The notes beneath the pieces are model-generated. The model ran no database searches. It saw only the letters and a list, made by a program, of their open reading frames with translations, and was not told the origin of the DNA. A program made the position numbers and the translations under genes. Positions 16,170-24,986 of a DNA stretch of 64,000 nt are shown here, piece by piece. This stretch comes from Gemmatimonadota bacterium. Its GTDB lineage: Bacteria > Latescibacterota > UBA2968 > UBA8231. Within the stretch, counting starts at the first letter, position 1, and every line of letters begins with the position of its first letter. The stretch is from NCBI GenBank assembly GCA_028875335.1, contig JAPPEF010000370.1:1-64000 (forward strand), written 5' to 3'.

Positions 16170-18242
16170 TCAGTAGGACAGCAGATACGCCACCTTGAAG
16201 CGGAGCTTTTCCGCTCTCTCTGCGGCAGTGTCGCCTAAGTTGTAGGCCAGATAAACCCGGCTTTTTGGCGCGATCTCATAGCTGGCGAGTAGGTTGATAT
16301 CGCGCTCATCCAGATAGCCAGCGTCTTGTGCGAACCCGCGTAGAAAGAGGCGCTTGGTGGCAAAGTAGGTCGCCCGTCCCCGCCAGATCGTCTTGCGCTC
16401 GTCGAATGCGCCTCCCGGCAGGTATTCCCAGACGCTCGACCAACTGCCCTCGATCGTCAGCGACGCGGATGGCTTGAGTTCGAGTGCGCCGCTAGCGCTT
16501 CTCGCCGCACCGAAATAAGCGTCGGCGAAGTCGAAGCGGTCTTGCAGTCCCGCGCCGATGTCCAACTTCCACTTTCTGCTGTCGCCCGTATCAAACTCCA
16601 TTTCGAATGTCTGTCCTCTGTACCAGGTTCCCTGCCAAGGCCAGCGCCAGACGCTGTGTTTGGCCGAGACGAAAGAATCATCCCAAGTGTAGAGCCATAC
16701 ATCAGCAGTCGTCCATTCCCAACTCCAGCCATCTTCGATTGACCTTCGCTCTAGGGACAGAGCTTGTCCGAGATTCAACTTGCCGAGGCTCTCCATCCGA
16801 GGACGCCAGTCGGCTGAAAATTCCACGGACTGCGACGCGACTCCGGGGTCGCGCTCGATAAATCCGAGCCTGTCGGCGCTGAAAGTGGATTCTAGCGACC
16901 TGTAATTAACGCCCCCTGCGAAATTCCCGTGCCGATAACTCATATCGGCACCGGATATATACCCGCTGCTGCCTTGTTCGGTACTCCTGGCGGCATAGGC
17001 GTTAATGATGTAGCGGTCGTCCCATTCCATTCGGGAGTCCAACCCCGAGATCTGTTGCAGCGCCATCCCACGATCCCAGATGCCTTCCACTAGCGCGCCT
17101 ACGGTCGAATTGTGGAATAGTTCTCTCTGTAGCTTTAGGACGCCGAATTTCGGTCTTGCATCGGCTGCACCTCGGTCTTGCGCCGTCAGAATGCCGAGCG
17201 TGTATTCCTTGGCTTTGCCGATAAACTTAGCGCCGAAATCTGGATCGGCGATCCGTCGGCTGTAAAACAACCCGTGTTTGCCGAGAAAGTCCGCGTTTTC
17301 GACGAAGAACGGACGCCTTTCCTTTAGTAGAAGGGGAAAGCGAGACAGGTTTATCTCCTCCTCGTCGGCTTCGATTTGTGCGAAGTCTGGATTCACGGTT
17401 ATGTCCAAAGTCGCATTCGCAGCGACGCCGTATTTCACGTCCAATCCCGCGTCGGCCGTCTCTCCCCGCCAATCGGAGTGCGTCCTATCGACGCCGGACG
17501 CGGCATAGGGAAGCAGTTCGAGACGCAGCCCGGGATCTATCCCCTGCAATCCGACCAAGTGACCGGCTTTCGAGACCCTCAGAACGGAGCCGTCCTCCTG
17601 ATAGATAGCGGCCCAGTGACTGCGCTCCCTTCCCGTGATGGATAGACGCTCTAAGTTAAACCCCCATACCATGTCGTCCCCGGCGGCAAAGGATAACGTG
17701 GAGAAGGCGATGGCCACTTCGGCGGACCAACCAGTGTCTAAAACCGCAGCCTCTGCCCGCCAGACTCCATCCCAACCCTTGTTGTTGCCCCGGTACCCTT
17801 TCGCACCGTCGTCCGTCATCTGGAAGTCGTGCTGGATGCCGTAGGGATTGATGTAGAATCCATAGGCGTTGCGATGGTCGTGCTGGGTGTCGAGCAATAT
17901 GCCGATCAGATCCCGAGGGGCGAAGCGACCGTCCCGAGGGACCACCCGCGCGTCGATATTCTCGGCCTTGGAATCAGCCATGAACAGGCCGATGTATAGC
18001 TGATCCGCAGTGTAGAGGATTTTCACCACCGTCTGATTGGCAGCCGGAGCGCCTTCGACCGGATCCAGCAGGATGAAATCAGTAGTGGGCACCGCTAGAT
18101 CCCAGCAATGATCGCTCAAATGACCGTCGATGACCGGCGGAGTATCGGTTCTCGTAGCCACCGCTGTTTTGTCCGCACCTGCGAATACACTTAGTGGAAG
18201 TGCCAGCAGATAACCGGCGGCAATGATCCATTTCGCACTCAT
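16170..18242 (-). CDS. DUF5916 outer-membrane protein with CBM9-like N-terminal domain
   Basis: The 690-residue product starts with a signal peptide (AAGYLLALPLSVFAGA). Residues about 35-215 form a carbohydrate-binding family-9-like sandwich (PPVIDGHLSDHCWDLAVP, then YGFYINPYGIQHDF). From about 230 the DUF5916 region follows, with NPDFAQIEADEEEINLSRFPLLLKERRPFFVENADF as its hallmark and many alternating aromatic strands to the end, suggesting a large beta-barrel. Proteins of this type are thought to reside in the outer membrane and bind sugars; no enzyme activity is established that I know of. Its ATG overlaps the stop of the 60-aa ORF, and the ECF sigma gene follows. Confidence 0.8.
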   Translation of the reverse strand: MSAKWIIAAGYLLALPLSVFAGADKTAVATRTDTPPVIDGHLSDHCWDLAVPTTDFILLDPVEGAPAANQTVVKILYTADQLYIGLFMADSKAENIDARVVPRDGRFAPRDLIGILLDTQHDHRNAYGFYINPYGIQHDFQMTDDGAKGYRGNNKGWDGVWRAEAAVLDTGWSAEVAIAFSTLSFAAGDDMVWGFNLERLSITGRERSHWAAIYQEDGSVLRVSKAGHLVGLQGIDPGLRLELLPYAASGVDRTHSDWRGETADAGLDVKYGVAANATLDITVNPDFAQIEADEEEINLSRFPLLLKERRPFFVENADFLGKHGLFYSRRIADPDFGAKFIGKAKEYTLGILTAQDRGAADARPKFGVLKLQRELFHNSTVGALVEGIWDRGMALQQISGLDSRMEWDDRYIINAYAARSTEQGSSGYISGADMSYRHGNFAGGVNYRSLESTFSADRLGFIERDPGVASQSVEFSADWRPRMESLGKLNLGQALSLERRSIEDGWSWEWTTADVWLYTWDDSFVSAKHSVWRWPWQGTWYRGQTFEMEFDTGDSRKWKLDIGAGLQDRFDFADAYFGAARSASGALELKPSASLTIEGSWSSVWEYLPGGAFDERKTIWRGRATYFATKRLFLRGFAQDAGYLDERDINLLASYEIAPKSRVYLAYNLGDTAAERAEKLRFKVAYLLSY

Positions 18243-18421
18243 GCCGACGCCCTTCTGATCAGGTCGACGTCATAATCCATCCTCAGCAGATAGAGATTGA
18301 ATAGGACGCTGTAGATGCCGAACGCCGAAAACCCGATCAGGGCGGCACAGGCCATATATAGCTTGATATTTCTCTCAAAGCGCGCGAGGAAATGTCCTAC
18401 ATAGGCTGTCGTACGGTGCAT
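18239..18421 (-). pseudogene. 60-aa N-terminal remnant of an MFS transporter
   Basis: The 60 residues contain one membrane helix, LYMACAALIGFSAFGIYSVL, followed by FNLYLLRMDYDVDLI. That string matches the way many major facilitator transporters begin (helix 1, then NLYLLRxGYxxxFIG). The other eleven helices are absent; the frame ends at a TGA that overlaps the DUF5916 ATG. It is either a decayed transporter or a fragment kept as a small coupled membrane peptide. A good ribosome site (GGGAG, nine bases from the ATG) lies inside a hairpin. Confidence 0.55.
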
Positions 18422-18425
18422 AGAC

Positions 18426-18452
18426 CTCGTCTCCCTTCATACAGGAGACGAG
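18426..18452 (-). promoter_or_regulatory. Hairpin covering the ribosome binding site
   Basis: Two perfect 9-bp arms (ctcgtctcc and ggagacgag) enclose a 9-base loop, five bases before the ATG at 18421. On the minus-strand transcript the 3' arm contains the Shine-Dalgarno bases of the 60-aa ORF. Folding would hide the site, which suggests translational control of the coupled DUF5916 operon by temperature, a ligand or an RNA. Function is inferred. Confidence 0.55.
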
Positions 18453-18538
18453 TGAGTGGGGCATGTGTTTGTACGAAAAAATCAAAAATTTTGCGCTATG
18501 GTCGCATCAGCGATTATCGTAGGAGATATTGTGTTTGA

Positions 18539-21500
18539 GTGCCGTACTTGACTACATCGGGAAATGGAGAACACTTGATACACTGCATCGCATTTAATAG
18601 GTGCCGCAGAATTTGTGCATACGGCACTGTTTTTTTCTTATCGCTAGACCTAGGATGCGCCACCGAGCCTGAGCCCATAGCTCGCACTGAACCGCCAGCC
18701 TCTCGACCCGTCTCGCATGCGGCCAAGGTGGAAACTACGGCCGTGTATTTCGAGGATGTGGGGCAGACCTTGGGTTTGGACTTTGAGAATGTGTCGGGTG
18801 GTCCCGAGCAGGGTTACATACTGGAGACTATATCGGCAGGTGTGGCTTTTTTCGATAGCGACGGGGACGACTATCTGGACATTTTTTTTGCCAATGGCAC
18901 GCGCTTGGAAGGCGAGACGGTCGGCAACCACAGTCGGCTCTATCGCAATACGGAGGCGGCAACGGGCGAGCGCGTCTTCACGGAGGTAAGTCAGCAAGCC
19001 GGTGTCGATTACAGCGGCTGGGGTATGGGATGTGCGGTGGGCGACTACGATAATGACGGCGATGTTGACCTCTACGCTACGTACTGGGGACCCAACAGAC
19101 TCTACCGCAACGAGGGGGACGGCCGCTTTAACCAGATCGCCGAGGCGGCGGGGGTGGACGACGAGGGTTGGGGCACTAGCGCTGCGTTCGGAGACCTAGA
19201 CCAGGACGGTCTGCTGGATCTCTACGTGGTCAATTATCTGGCGTTTGATCTGGAAAATCCGCCGGTTGGATGGAAAAAGTGCCTTTACAAAGGGCTTGAG
19301 AGCTTTTGTGGTCCCCAGGGGATGACAGCGGAATCAGATCGCATGTACCGCAATCTGGATGGAGATCGCTTTGAGGACAGGACTCAGGCTTTAGGGCCTG
19401 ATCGGCCGCTGCCGGGACTGGGCGTTGTTTTCGGGGATTACGACAACGACGGTGACGCCGATATCTATGTGGCCAATGACTCGGAAGTCAACGTCCTCTA
19501 TCGGAACGACGGGAACTGGAACCTAGTCGATACCGCCATTCCGCTGGGGGTAGGATTTAGCGAAGGCGGTCGGGCGCAAGCCGGTATGGGCGTCCACGGC
19601 GGGGACTATGACAACGACGGCGATCTGGATCTGTACGTGACCAATTTTTCGGATGATGTTAATACGCTGTACCGGAATAGGGGCAACGGCTCATTTGTAG
19701 ATGCCACCTATGAAGTGGGGTTGGGCGGTGCAGTACTACCCTATCTGGGTTGGAGCGCGGGTTTTTTTGACTACGACAACGACGGCTGGCAGGATGTATT
19801 TGCGGTCAACGGGCACGTCTATCCCCAGCTAAGTCAATACGCGACCGGCCTGCGCTATGCACAGCGCAATTTGCTCTATCAAAATAGACAGGGCCGCTTT
19901 GTCGAAGTGGGAGGACAAGCCGGTCCGGGGTGGCAGCTCGAACAGGTAAGTCGGGGTGGAGCCGTAGGCGACTACGACAACGACGGCGATCCAGATTTGC
20001 TGGTGACCAATCTCAATGGCCGGCCGGCATTGTTGCGCAACGACGGAGGGAATGCTCACAATTGGCTGGGCTTAAAACTGGTGGGCCTGCAGAGCAACAA
20101 GGATGCCATCGGTGCGCGCGTACGGGTGTGGGCAGGAGGTCTGGTGCAAACCAAGGAAGTGCAGCGGGGGTACGGTTTTCAGAGTCAGCACGATGAGCGC
20201 CTGTTGTTTGGTCTGGGTCGGGCGACGAGTGTGGATCAGGTGGAGATTCGCTGGCCTTCGGGCCTAAAACAGGTAATCCGCGATCCTCTGCTGCGTCGCT
20301 ATCTGATCGTCCGTGAAGGCAGCGACCAGATAGCGGCCGGGAATGAAGTGCCGGCTGTGGTGCCGACTGCGAGAACAGCGGCTTCTCAAGTCAGAGTATC
20401 CGATGTCGCACCGCAGGTCACAGGGGCACCGGATTGGGGACCGGCAGATTATCGCCGCGCCAGCGAGGCTCTCTTCAAACAGGGTCGCTATCTCGAAGCG
20501 CGGGCTATGTTGCAAAAAGCCTTGGAACTGGCCCCGGAGTATATCCCGGCCTATGTCAACTTGGGCTTGGTGCTCTTCTCCGGCTTGGGCGAGTTTGATG
20601 CGGCGCGCAAGGTGCTGGAACAGGCCGTGCAGATAAAACCCACGCGAGCCGATGCTCACCATTTGCTGGGCAAGGTCTATTTGCAGCAGAGTCGCCTGCC
20701 CGAGGCAATCGAGGCACTCGGACAGGCTGCCCGACTGAAATCACAAGCTTGGGAGTACGCCCACTGGTTGGGGCTAGCCTACCTTCGGGCTGATAGTCTA
20801 GGGGCTGCTGCTGCCGCCTTTAGAAAAGCGGTTCGGCTTGCGCCGTGGGATCCCAAACCGCATTTGCATCTGGCTCAGTTGTACGCAAGCAAGGGACAGC
20901 ATGGACAGGCGGCCAAAGAGCAGGCGCTGTTTGAGCGTTTAAGTCTAGTGCAGAATCGGGTGGAGCTCTATGAGAAAAAGATCGCCGATTATCCAGAGAA
21001 TGTCCGAGCCCATTACCTGTTGGGATTGACCTACGTCGAACAGGGGCGCTTTGCGCTGGGATTGCAGTTTTTTGAACGCGCCCTTGCACTAGATCCTTCC
21101 TATGCCCCGGCCTTTCACGGTAAGGGGCGGGTATTGTATCAGCGCAACCAAATAGCGCCGGCCATCCGCGCCTACGAACGGGCTTGCCAACTGGACCCGC
21201 AACTCTACGATGCCTTCAACGATCTGGGCCAAGCCTACCACCAGAGCGGCCGCTATGATCGGGCTGTGGCTGCATACCGGCGCGCCTTGGAGATTAAACC
21301 GGAGCTGGCGCTGGTCCACAGCAATCTGGGCATGGCCTATGCCATGCAGGGAAATTTAAACGCAGCGACTGCATCGTTTGAGCGCAGTATTGAGCTTGAT
21401 CCCAAGGTGCCGGATGCAAGGGATGCGCTGGCACAAGTCTATGCGGCCCAAAAAAATTGGTCGCAAGCAATAGCCCAGTGGGAAGCCGTATTGCGCTTGG

Positions 21501-21568
21501 TACCCGATCACGCTGGCGCGGCCCAGGGGATCCACCGGGCGCGTCAGCGGTTGGCAGGGCAACGCTAG
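18539..21568 (+). CDS. CRTAC1-like FG-GAP/UnbV protein with C-terminal TPR array
   Basis: The 1009-residue exported protein has a hydrophobic stretch near residues 28-38 and Cys40 that could be a lipoprotein site, though the preceding residues fit the lipobox poorly. From about 55 to 500 there are repeated FG-GAP/VCBS blades with calcium loops (DYDNDGDVDLY, DYDNDGDADIY, DYDNDGDLDLY). An ASPIC/UnbV domain (NWLGLKLVGLQSNKDAIGAR, WPSGLKQ) spans about 505-590. At least nine TPRs fill 640-1005. It is likely a surface or periplasmic scaffold. The GTG start is the only plausible one near AGGAG at 18521; the nearest ATG is out of frame. Confidence 0.8.
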   Translation: MPYLTTSGNGEHLIHCIAFNRCRRICAYGTVFFLSLDLGCATEPEPIARTEPPASRPVSHAAKVETTAVYFEDVGQTLGLDFENVSGGPEQGYILETISAGVAFFDSDGDDYLDIFFANGTRLEGETVGNHSRLYRNTEAATGERVFTEVSQQAGVDYSGWGMGCAVGDYDNDGDVDLYATYWGPNRLYRNEGDGRFNQIAEAAGVDDEGWGTSAAFGDLDQDGLLDLYVVNYLAFDLENPPVGWKKCLYKGLESFCGPQGMTAESDRMYRNLDGDRFEDRTQALGPDRPLPGLGVVFGDYDNDGDADIYVANDSEVNVLYRNDGNWNLVDTAIPLGVGFSEGGRAQAGMGVHGGDYDNDGDLDLYVTNFSDDVNTLYRNRGNGSFVDATYEVGLGGAVLPYLGWSAGFFDYDNDGWQDVFAVNGHVYPQLSQYATGLRYAQRNLLYQNRQGRFVEVGGQAGPGWQLEQVSRGGAVGDYDNDGDPDLLVTNLNGRPALLRNDGGNAHNWLGLKLVGLQSNKDAIGARVRVWAGGLVQTKEVQRGYGFQSQHDERLLFGLGRATSVDQVEIRWPSGLKQVIRDPLLRRYLIVREGSDQIAAGNEVPAVVPTARTAASQVRVSDVAPQVTGAPDWGPADYRRASEALFKQGRYLEARAMLQKALELAPEYIPAYVNLGLVLFSGLGEFDAARKVLEQAVQIKPTRADAHHLLGKVYLQQSRLPEAIEALGQAARLKSQAWEYAHWLGLAYLRADSLGAAAAAFRKAVRLAPWDPKPHLHLAQLYASKGQHGQAAKEQALFERLSLVQNRVELYEKKIADYPENVRAHYLLGLTYVEQGRFALGLQFFERALALDPSYAPAFHGKGRVLYQRNQIAPAIRAYERACQLDPQLYDAFNDLGQAYHQSGRYDRAVAAYRRALEIKPELALVHSNLGMAYAMQGNLNAATASFERSIELDPKVPDARDALAQVYAAQKNWSQAIAQWEAVLRLVPDHAGAAQGIHRARQRLAGQR

Positions 21569-21639
21569 GACTACACTTATTCAGATGGGAAGGGCTTCTG
21601 GGGCGTTTGCAGAGGAACTATTCGCGGTCCAATTCCAAA

Positions 21640-22062
21640 CTATTCTTTTCGCAAATCTTCCGTCGCCAGTGGTATTTTTTCAATGCCGACGCGCTTGGCC
21701 ACCTCAAAGAGATCCAATAGGTACTTATGCGGGGTCTCCTGATCAGTTCGCACCACCAGCGTCAGACTCCGGGTGCCCTCTTTTTCTCGCAAAAGAACCT
21801 GCTCCAAATTGTCCAAGGTCACCAGATGGCGGTTGATCTCCATGCGGCCGTCTTGGGTGATCGTCGCTACCAGTTTCTTCTCTTCGACAATCTGCGCCTG
21901 TTGCGCTTCGGGTAATACAACCTGCAGGCTGTAGGGCTGCTTAAACACCGTAGTTACCATGAAGAAAATCAGCAGCAAGAAGACGCAGTCGATCAACGGC
22001 GTCATATTCAGTTCTTGCTCTTCGTATAGGGATTTGCGCCTAGGCCTAGGCATCGGACTCAT
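21640..22062 (-). CDS. ExbD/TolR-type protein 1
   Basis: This 140-residue inner-membrane protein has a basic cytoplasmic tail (PRPRRKSLYEEQELN), then a single helix MTPLIDCVFLLLIFFMVTT at 20-38 carrying the conserved proton-channel Asp25, and a periplasmic domain to residue 140. ExbD/TolR proteins work with an ExbB/TolQ pentamer, converting proton flow into force on envelope partners. Its helix is identical to that of the gene at 22059, but the periplasmic parts differ, suggesting a heterodimeric stator. Its ATG overlaps the stop of that gene by four bases. It is the last gene of the large operon. Confidence 0.92.
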   Translation of the reverse strand: MSPMPRPRRKSLYEEQELNMTPLIDCVFLLLIFFMVTTVFKQPYSLQVVLPEAQQAQIVEEKKLVATITQDGRMEINRHLVTLDNLEQVLLREKEGTRSLTLVVRTDQETPHKYLLDLFEVAKRVGIEKIPLATEDLRKE

Positions 22063-22475
22063 TCCTCCCGTTCTCGCACAAAAGCGATGCCCTCAACCCC
22101 GACCTCTTTGGCTCTATCCACCACAAACACGACGTGTTTCTGAGCGCACTCGCCGTCGGCCTGAATGATGATATTCTCGTTATTGGCCTCTTCCATGGCC
22201 GTGACCAGCCGAGCTGCCAAGGCCGTCGGCCGCACATCCTCGCCCTTGATCTGAATCTTGCCGTCGCGGTCTAGCAAGACGTTGATATCTTTCTTTTTTT
22301 CTTCCGTGGCCTCGCTTTGGGCTGGCATGTCCACTTCCAGCCCCTTGGTGTGTAAAAACACCGTGGTGACCATAAAGAAGATCAGCAGCAAAAAGACGCA
22401 GTCGATCAAAGGCGTCATATCCGGACCGCCTTCGGCCAGAAAGCTCTCGGGCCGATCTTTGCGGTGTCTGGCCAT
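22059..22475 (-). CDS. ExbD/TolR-type protein 2
   Basis: The 138-residue protein repeats the arrangement of its neighbour: a basic N-terminus (RHRKDRPESFLAEGGPD), the same membrane helix with Asp25, and a periplasmic domain with INVLLDRDGKIQIKGEDV and IIQADGECAQKHVVFVVDRAKEVGVE, the typical ExbD carboxy-terminal pattern. It should form the moving subunit with the ExbB-like protein 24 bp upstream. Two different ExbD proteins with one ExbB occur in the Myxococcus AglRQS gliding motor and in some TonB systems. Confidence 0.92.
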   Translation of the reverse strand: MARHRKDRPESFLAEGGPDMTPLIDCVFLLLIFFMVTTVFLHTKGLEVDMPAQSEATEEKKKDINVLLDRDGKIQIKGEDVRPTALAARLVTAMEEANNENIIIQADGECAQKHVVFVVDRAKEVGVEGIAFVREREE

Positions 22476-22499
22476 GAGGTTTATGCCTCCCTGCGGGAG

Positions 22500-23246
22500 C
22501 TACTCAGCCGTTTCGTATTGTTGGCGCTGTCCGGTCGTGATCAGCGCATTGGCAAAGGCATGGCCATACATTTCGGCGTCTTCCAATAAATTATCTGCTT
22601 TGCGCGCTAGATAGCGGTACAATACAATCGTTGGGATGGCCACGATCAGCCCCGATGCGGTGGTGACCAAGGCTTGGGAAATACCGCCAGCGACGACTTT
22701 GGGATCGCCAGCACCGGCGGTGGCGATGGACTCAAAGGCGATGATCATCCCCATAATGGTGCCGAGCAAGCCCAGCAAAGGGCTGATGTTGCCGATGGTA
22801 TTCAGGATCGCCAGATTTTTGCCCAGATAGGCTCGTGCGGCGGCCTCGGTCTGAATGACCAGTTCGTCTTTGAGATCGGCCAGTTCTCGCTGCATGACCA
22901 TAAACCGGCTGACCTGCCCCCCGCCGCCGGCGTCGGCCAGCCGGATGATCTCCTCGTTGGTCTCTTGGAATTCCCGCTGTTCGATCATCAGCGTATCGTA
23001 TCGTTTCAACAGGGAAGCAAAGACGTAATTGAGCAGCCCCTTGCCTTGGTTGCACTCTTCGACGACGGCCTGTTCGCCGCCGTTACGCAGCGCGGTTTCG
23101 AGCCGATCAAGCTCGCTTTGGGCTTCTTCGGAGGTGGGCAATTGACTGAAGATCCACAGGCGTTCGATCGAATAGGCAATGGCCAGAATAGCACAGGCGA
23201 TGAGGGGCACCATCATCGGACCGCCACTTTGAATTATTTCCCACAT
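22500..23246 (-). CDS. ExbB/TolQ-type proton channel protein
   Basis: The 248-residue protein shows a helix near 10-30 (MMVPLIACAILAIAYSIERLW), a long cytoplasmic segment, and two further helices around 140-165 (NISPLLGLLGTIMGMIIAF) and 185-210 (QALVTTASGLIVAIPTIVLYRYLA). LGLLGTIMGMI and the TTASGLIVAIP threonines are the usual channel residues. It forms the proton-conducting ring that drives ExbD-type rods. AAGGAG lies about nine bases before the ATG. No TonB or TolA gene is present nearby, so the force is probably passed to a different partner in this operon. Confidence 0.93.
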   Translation of the reverse strand: MWEIIQSGGPMMVPLIACAILAIAYSIERLWIFSQLPTSEEAQSELDRLETALRNGGEQAVVEECNQGKGLLNYVFASLLKRYDTLMIEQREFQETNEEIIRLADAGGGGQVSRFMVMQRELADLKDELVIQTEAAARAYLGKNLAILNTIGNISPLLGLLGTIMGMIIAFESIATAGAGDPKVVAGGISQALVTTASGLIVAIPTIVLYRYLARKADNLLEDAEMYGHAFANALITTGQRQQYETAE

Positions 23247-23278
23247 TGCTATTGCTCCTTGTTGGCAAGAGAAGAGTT

Positions 23279-24211
23279 CTAGTTGTCTTCTTTGGCGCTT
23301 CTAGATAACCGCTGTCCTATGCGCAAACCAGTGTCAATGACACCGAATTTCTCAACGACCTCGGCCTTGCATAAGTGCGGTCCGATAAGCTGATGCACTC
23401 TGACTAGAGCGATTCGGACCTCTTTATCATACAGCGGCAGGACATCGCCGTACTCGACGCGATCCAAAATGCCGATGCCTAGATACACCTCGTCGGCTTC
23501 AACCGCTAGGACCTGGGCCTGCTCGCCGGAAAGGTCGATGGGAGGGCGCTCCGTCAGACTCGTAATCATTTGGCTGCTGAGGTCTCTGAAAGCGACATCG
23601 ACGAGTTTGCCAAAGGTCAATTCAAAAAAACGCTCGGAACCGAAGTCAACCTTGAAGAGTTCGCGGAATATCCGATCCTGTTGGCGCGGTCGGCCAAACA
23701 GATCTAGGCCGTACGATTTTTCCGTGGAGTCTCTGAGCGTTTCAAAGGTCTCGACTATTTTTCCGGTCGCGACTCTGATTAGCTGTACTTGGCTGAGGTG
23801 GATCACTGAATTGTAGGATTTATAGCCAGCCAGATTGGGATTCCCCACTGTTACTCGGCGCATGCCCATCTTCTCCACGACACCGGTAATGACCACGTCG
23901 GCATCCAAGAATTGCCCTAGCCGCACAGCCCGGTCAATGCCCTGGTATTTTTTAAACTGTTTGTTCAGTTGAACGGCCTCTACTTCTTTTGGCGGAATGA
24001 CAGAGACCGCATCGTCTGCATCCAGATATCGACCCAGCAAATCGGGTACATCCCTAGACAAATGCCATTCCGCCTGAAAGCCGGCCCGATCCTCAAAATC
24101 GAGCAGGGCAAGGCGCAAGGTCGGCAGCAGCCCCTCGGCAGCGATTGCCACGTCGAGCATTAGGAGGTTGGGACCTACCCAAGTGCAAAAGAATAAAATT
24201 AGCAAACGCAA
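23279..24211 (-). CDS. CsgG-like exported protein
   Basis: The 310-residue product begins with a hydrophobic signal (LLILFFCTWVGPNLLMLDVAIAA). The mature part opens LRLALLDFEDRAGFQAEWHLSRDVPDLLGRYL and continues DADDAVSVIPPKEVEAV and GQFLDADVVITGVVEKMG, the pattern of the CsgG/FlgT/LpoB-like nucleotide-free fold. CsgG itself is the curli secretion pore of the outer membrane and has a lipid-anchored cysteine; this protein has none near its start. It may be a soluble periplasmic or outer-membrane-bound member. The start appears to be TTG, 8 bp after the preceding stop; I found no in-frame ATG nearby. Confidence 0.65.
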   Translation of the reverse strand: MRLLILFFCTWVGPNLLMLDVAIAAEGLLPTLRLALLDFEDRAGFQAEWHLSRDVPDLLGRYLDADDAVSVIPPKEVEAVQLNKQFKKYQGIDRAVRLGQFLDADVVITGVVEKMGMRRVTVGNPNLAGYKSYNSVIHLSQVQLIRVATGKIVETFETLRDSTEKSYGLDLFGRPRQQDRIFRELFKVDFGSERFFELTFGKLVDVAFRDLSSQMITSLTERPPIDLSGEQAQVLAVEADEVYLGIGILDRVEYGDVLPLYDKEVRIALVRVHQLIGPHLCKAEVVEKFGVIDTGLRIGQRLSRSAKEDN

Positions 24212-24219
24212 TGGGCTGA

Positions 24220-24978
24220 CTACCTGTTCGTGGCCTCGGCTTGCCGCACTTTCTCGGTTGCGATCTTTTGATTGAACTCGAGGGCGATATCCACGGTTTC
24301 CAGCGGCTGTCCGGAGGCATCGAATTTCAGGACAAAATCTTTGAGCACTAGGCGCACTTGGCTGACTTCCTCGTTCAGTGGATCGAAGGCGATAAGCCCT
24401 GAATATTTCTCTCCTTTGAACACCTTTTGGTTTTCTATATAGGCCGTGCTACGCGCATTGCCCATGCGCAGGTCAAAGCGATAAAATTCGTTGCCGCTCT
24501 GACCCCGAATGGCCCGGTAGTAGCGCTCAAAACTTTTGTGCGGCGAAAAAGACGGCAGACCATAGGAATGCAGGGCCTCGCCCTGATCGGTATAGAGCAA
24601 CGCTTTGATTGGATCGAGCAGGACTTTGGCGTAGATATCGTTGATAATCGTAACGCGAAAAACCGTAAAACGCTTGGGCCGGTAACCCAACAGTGGATCA
24701 ATCCAATTGCCGTAGGTGTAGGGATTCGTCGAGAACTTCCCTTTGCTCGAATCCTCGGGCAACAGTGCATTCAATTGATCGTCCGTCATCGGTTCCACCT
24801 TGACGCGCAGTCCCTCTATAGCATACGCGACCGACCCATCGTCACCCACGATATACTGTTCCTCCGCGCCTTGGGAAGAACGGGGTATCAGCTCGTTTTT
24901 GTACAGAATGGTCGGCGGAATAAAAAAGCTACAGCCGGACGCGAATAACATTAGAATAATTCCCAAATGCATGGCCAT
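24220..24978 (-). CDS. Lipoprotein of unknown function
   Basis: The 252-residue protein begins MAMHLGIILMLFASGC, with a lipobox FASGC, so it should be lipid-anchored on the periplasmic side. The rest is mixed alpha/beta (KRFTVFRVTIINDIYAKVLLDP, FDLRMGNARSTAYIENQKVF, VRLVLKDFVLKFDASGQ) with no motif known to me. The second ATG (24972) has better spacing from the GAGAGG ribosome site than the first. It is wedged between the DUF4159 and CsgG-like genes with 8-bp gaps, so it probably belongs to the same complex. Confidence 0.75.
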   Translation of the reverse strand: MAMHLGIILMLFASGCSFFIPPTILYKNELIPRSSQGAEEQYIVGDDGSVAYAIEGLRVKVEPMTDDQLNALLPEDSSKGKFSTNPYTYGNWIDPLLGYRPKRFTVFRVTIINDIYAKVLLDPIKALLYTDQGEALHSYGLPSFSPHKSFERYYRAIRGQSGNEFYRFDLRMGNARSTAYIENQKVFKGEKYSGLIAFDPLNEEVSQVRLVLKDFVLKFDASGQPLETVDIALEFNQKIATEKVRQAEATNR

Positions 24979-24986
24979 TACCTCTC

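Noticed and set aside
18182..18241. UGA at the end of the MFS fragment read as selenocysteine
   Set aside because: Reading through gives only about 15 more codons before TAA and no MFS-like sequence.
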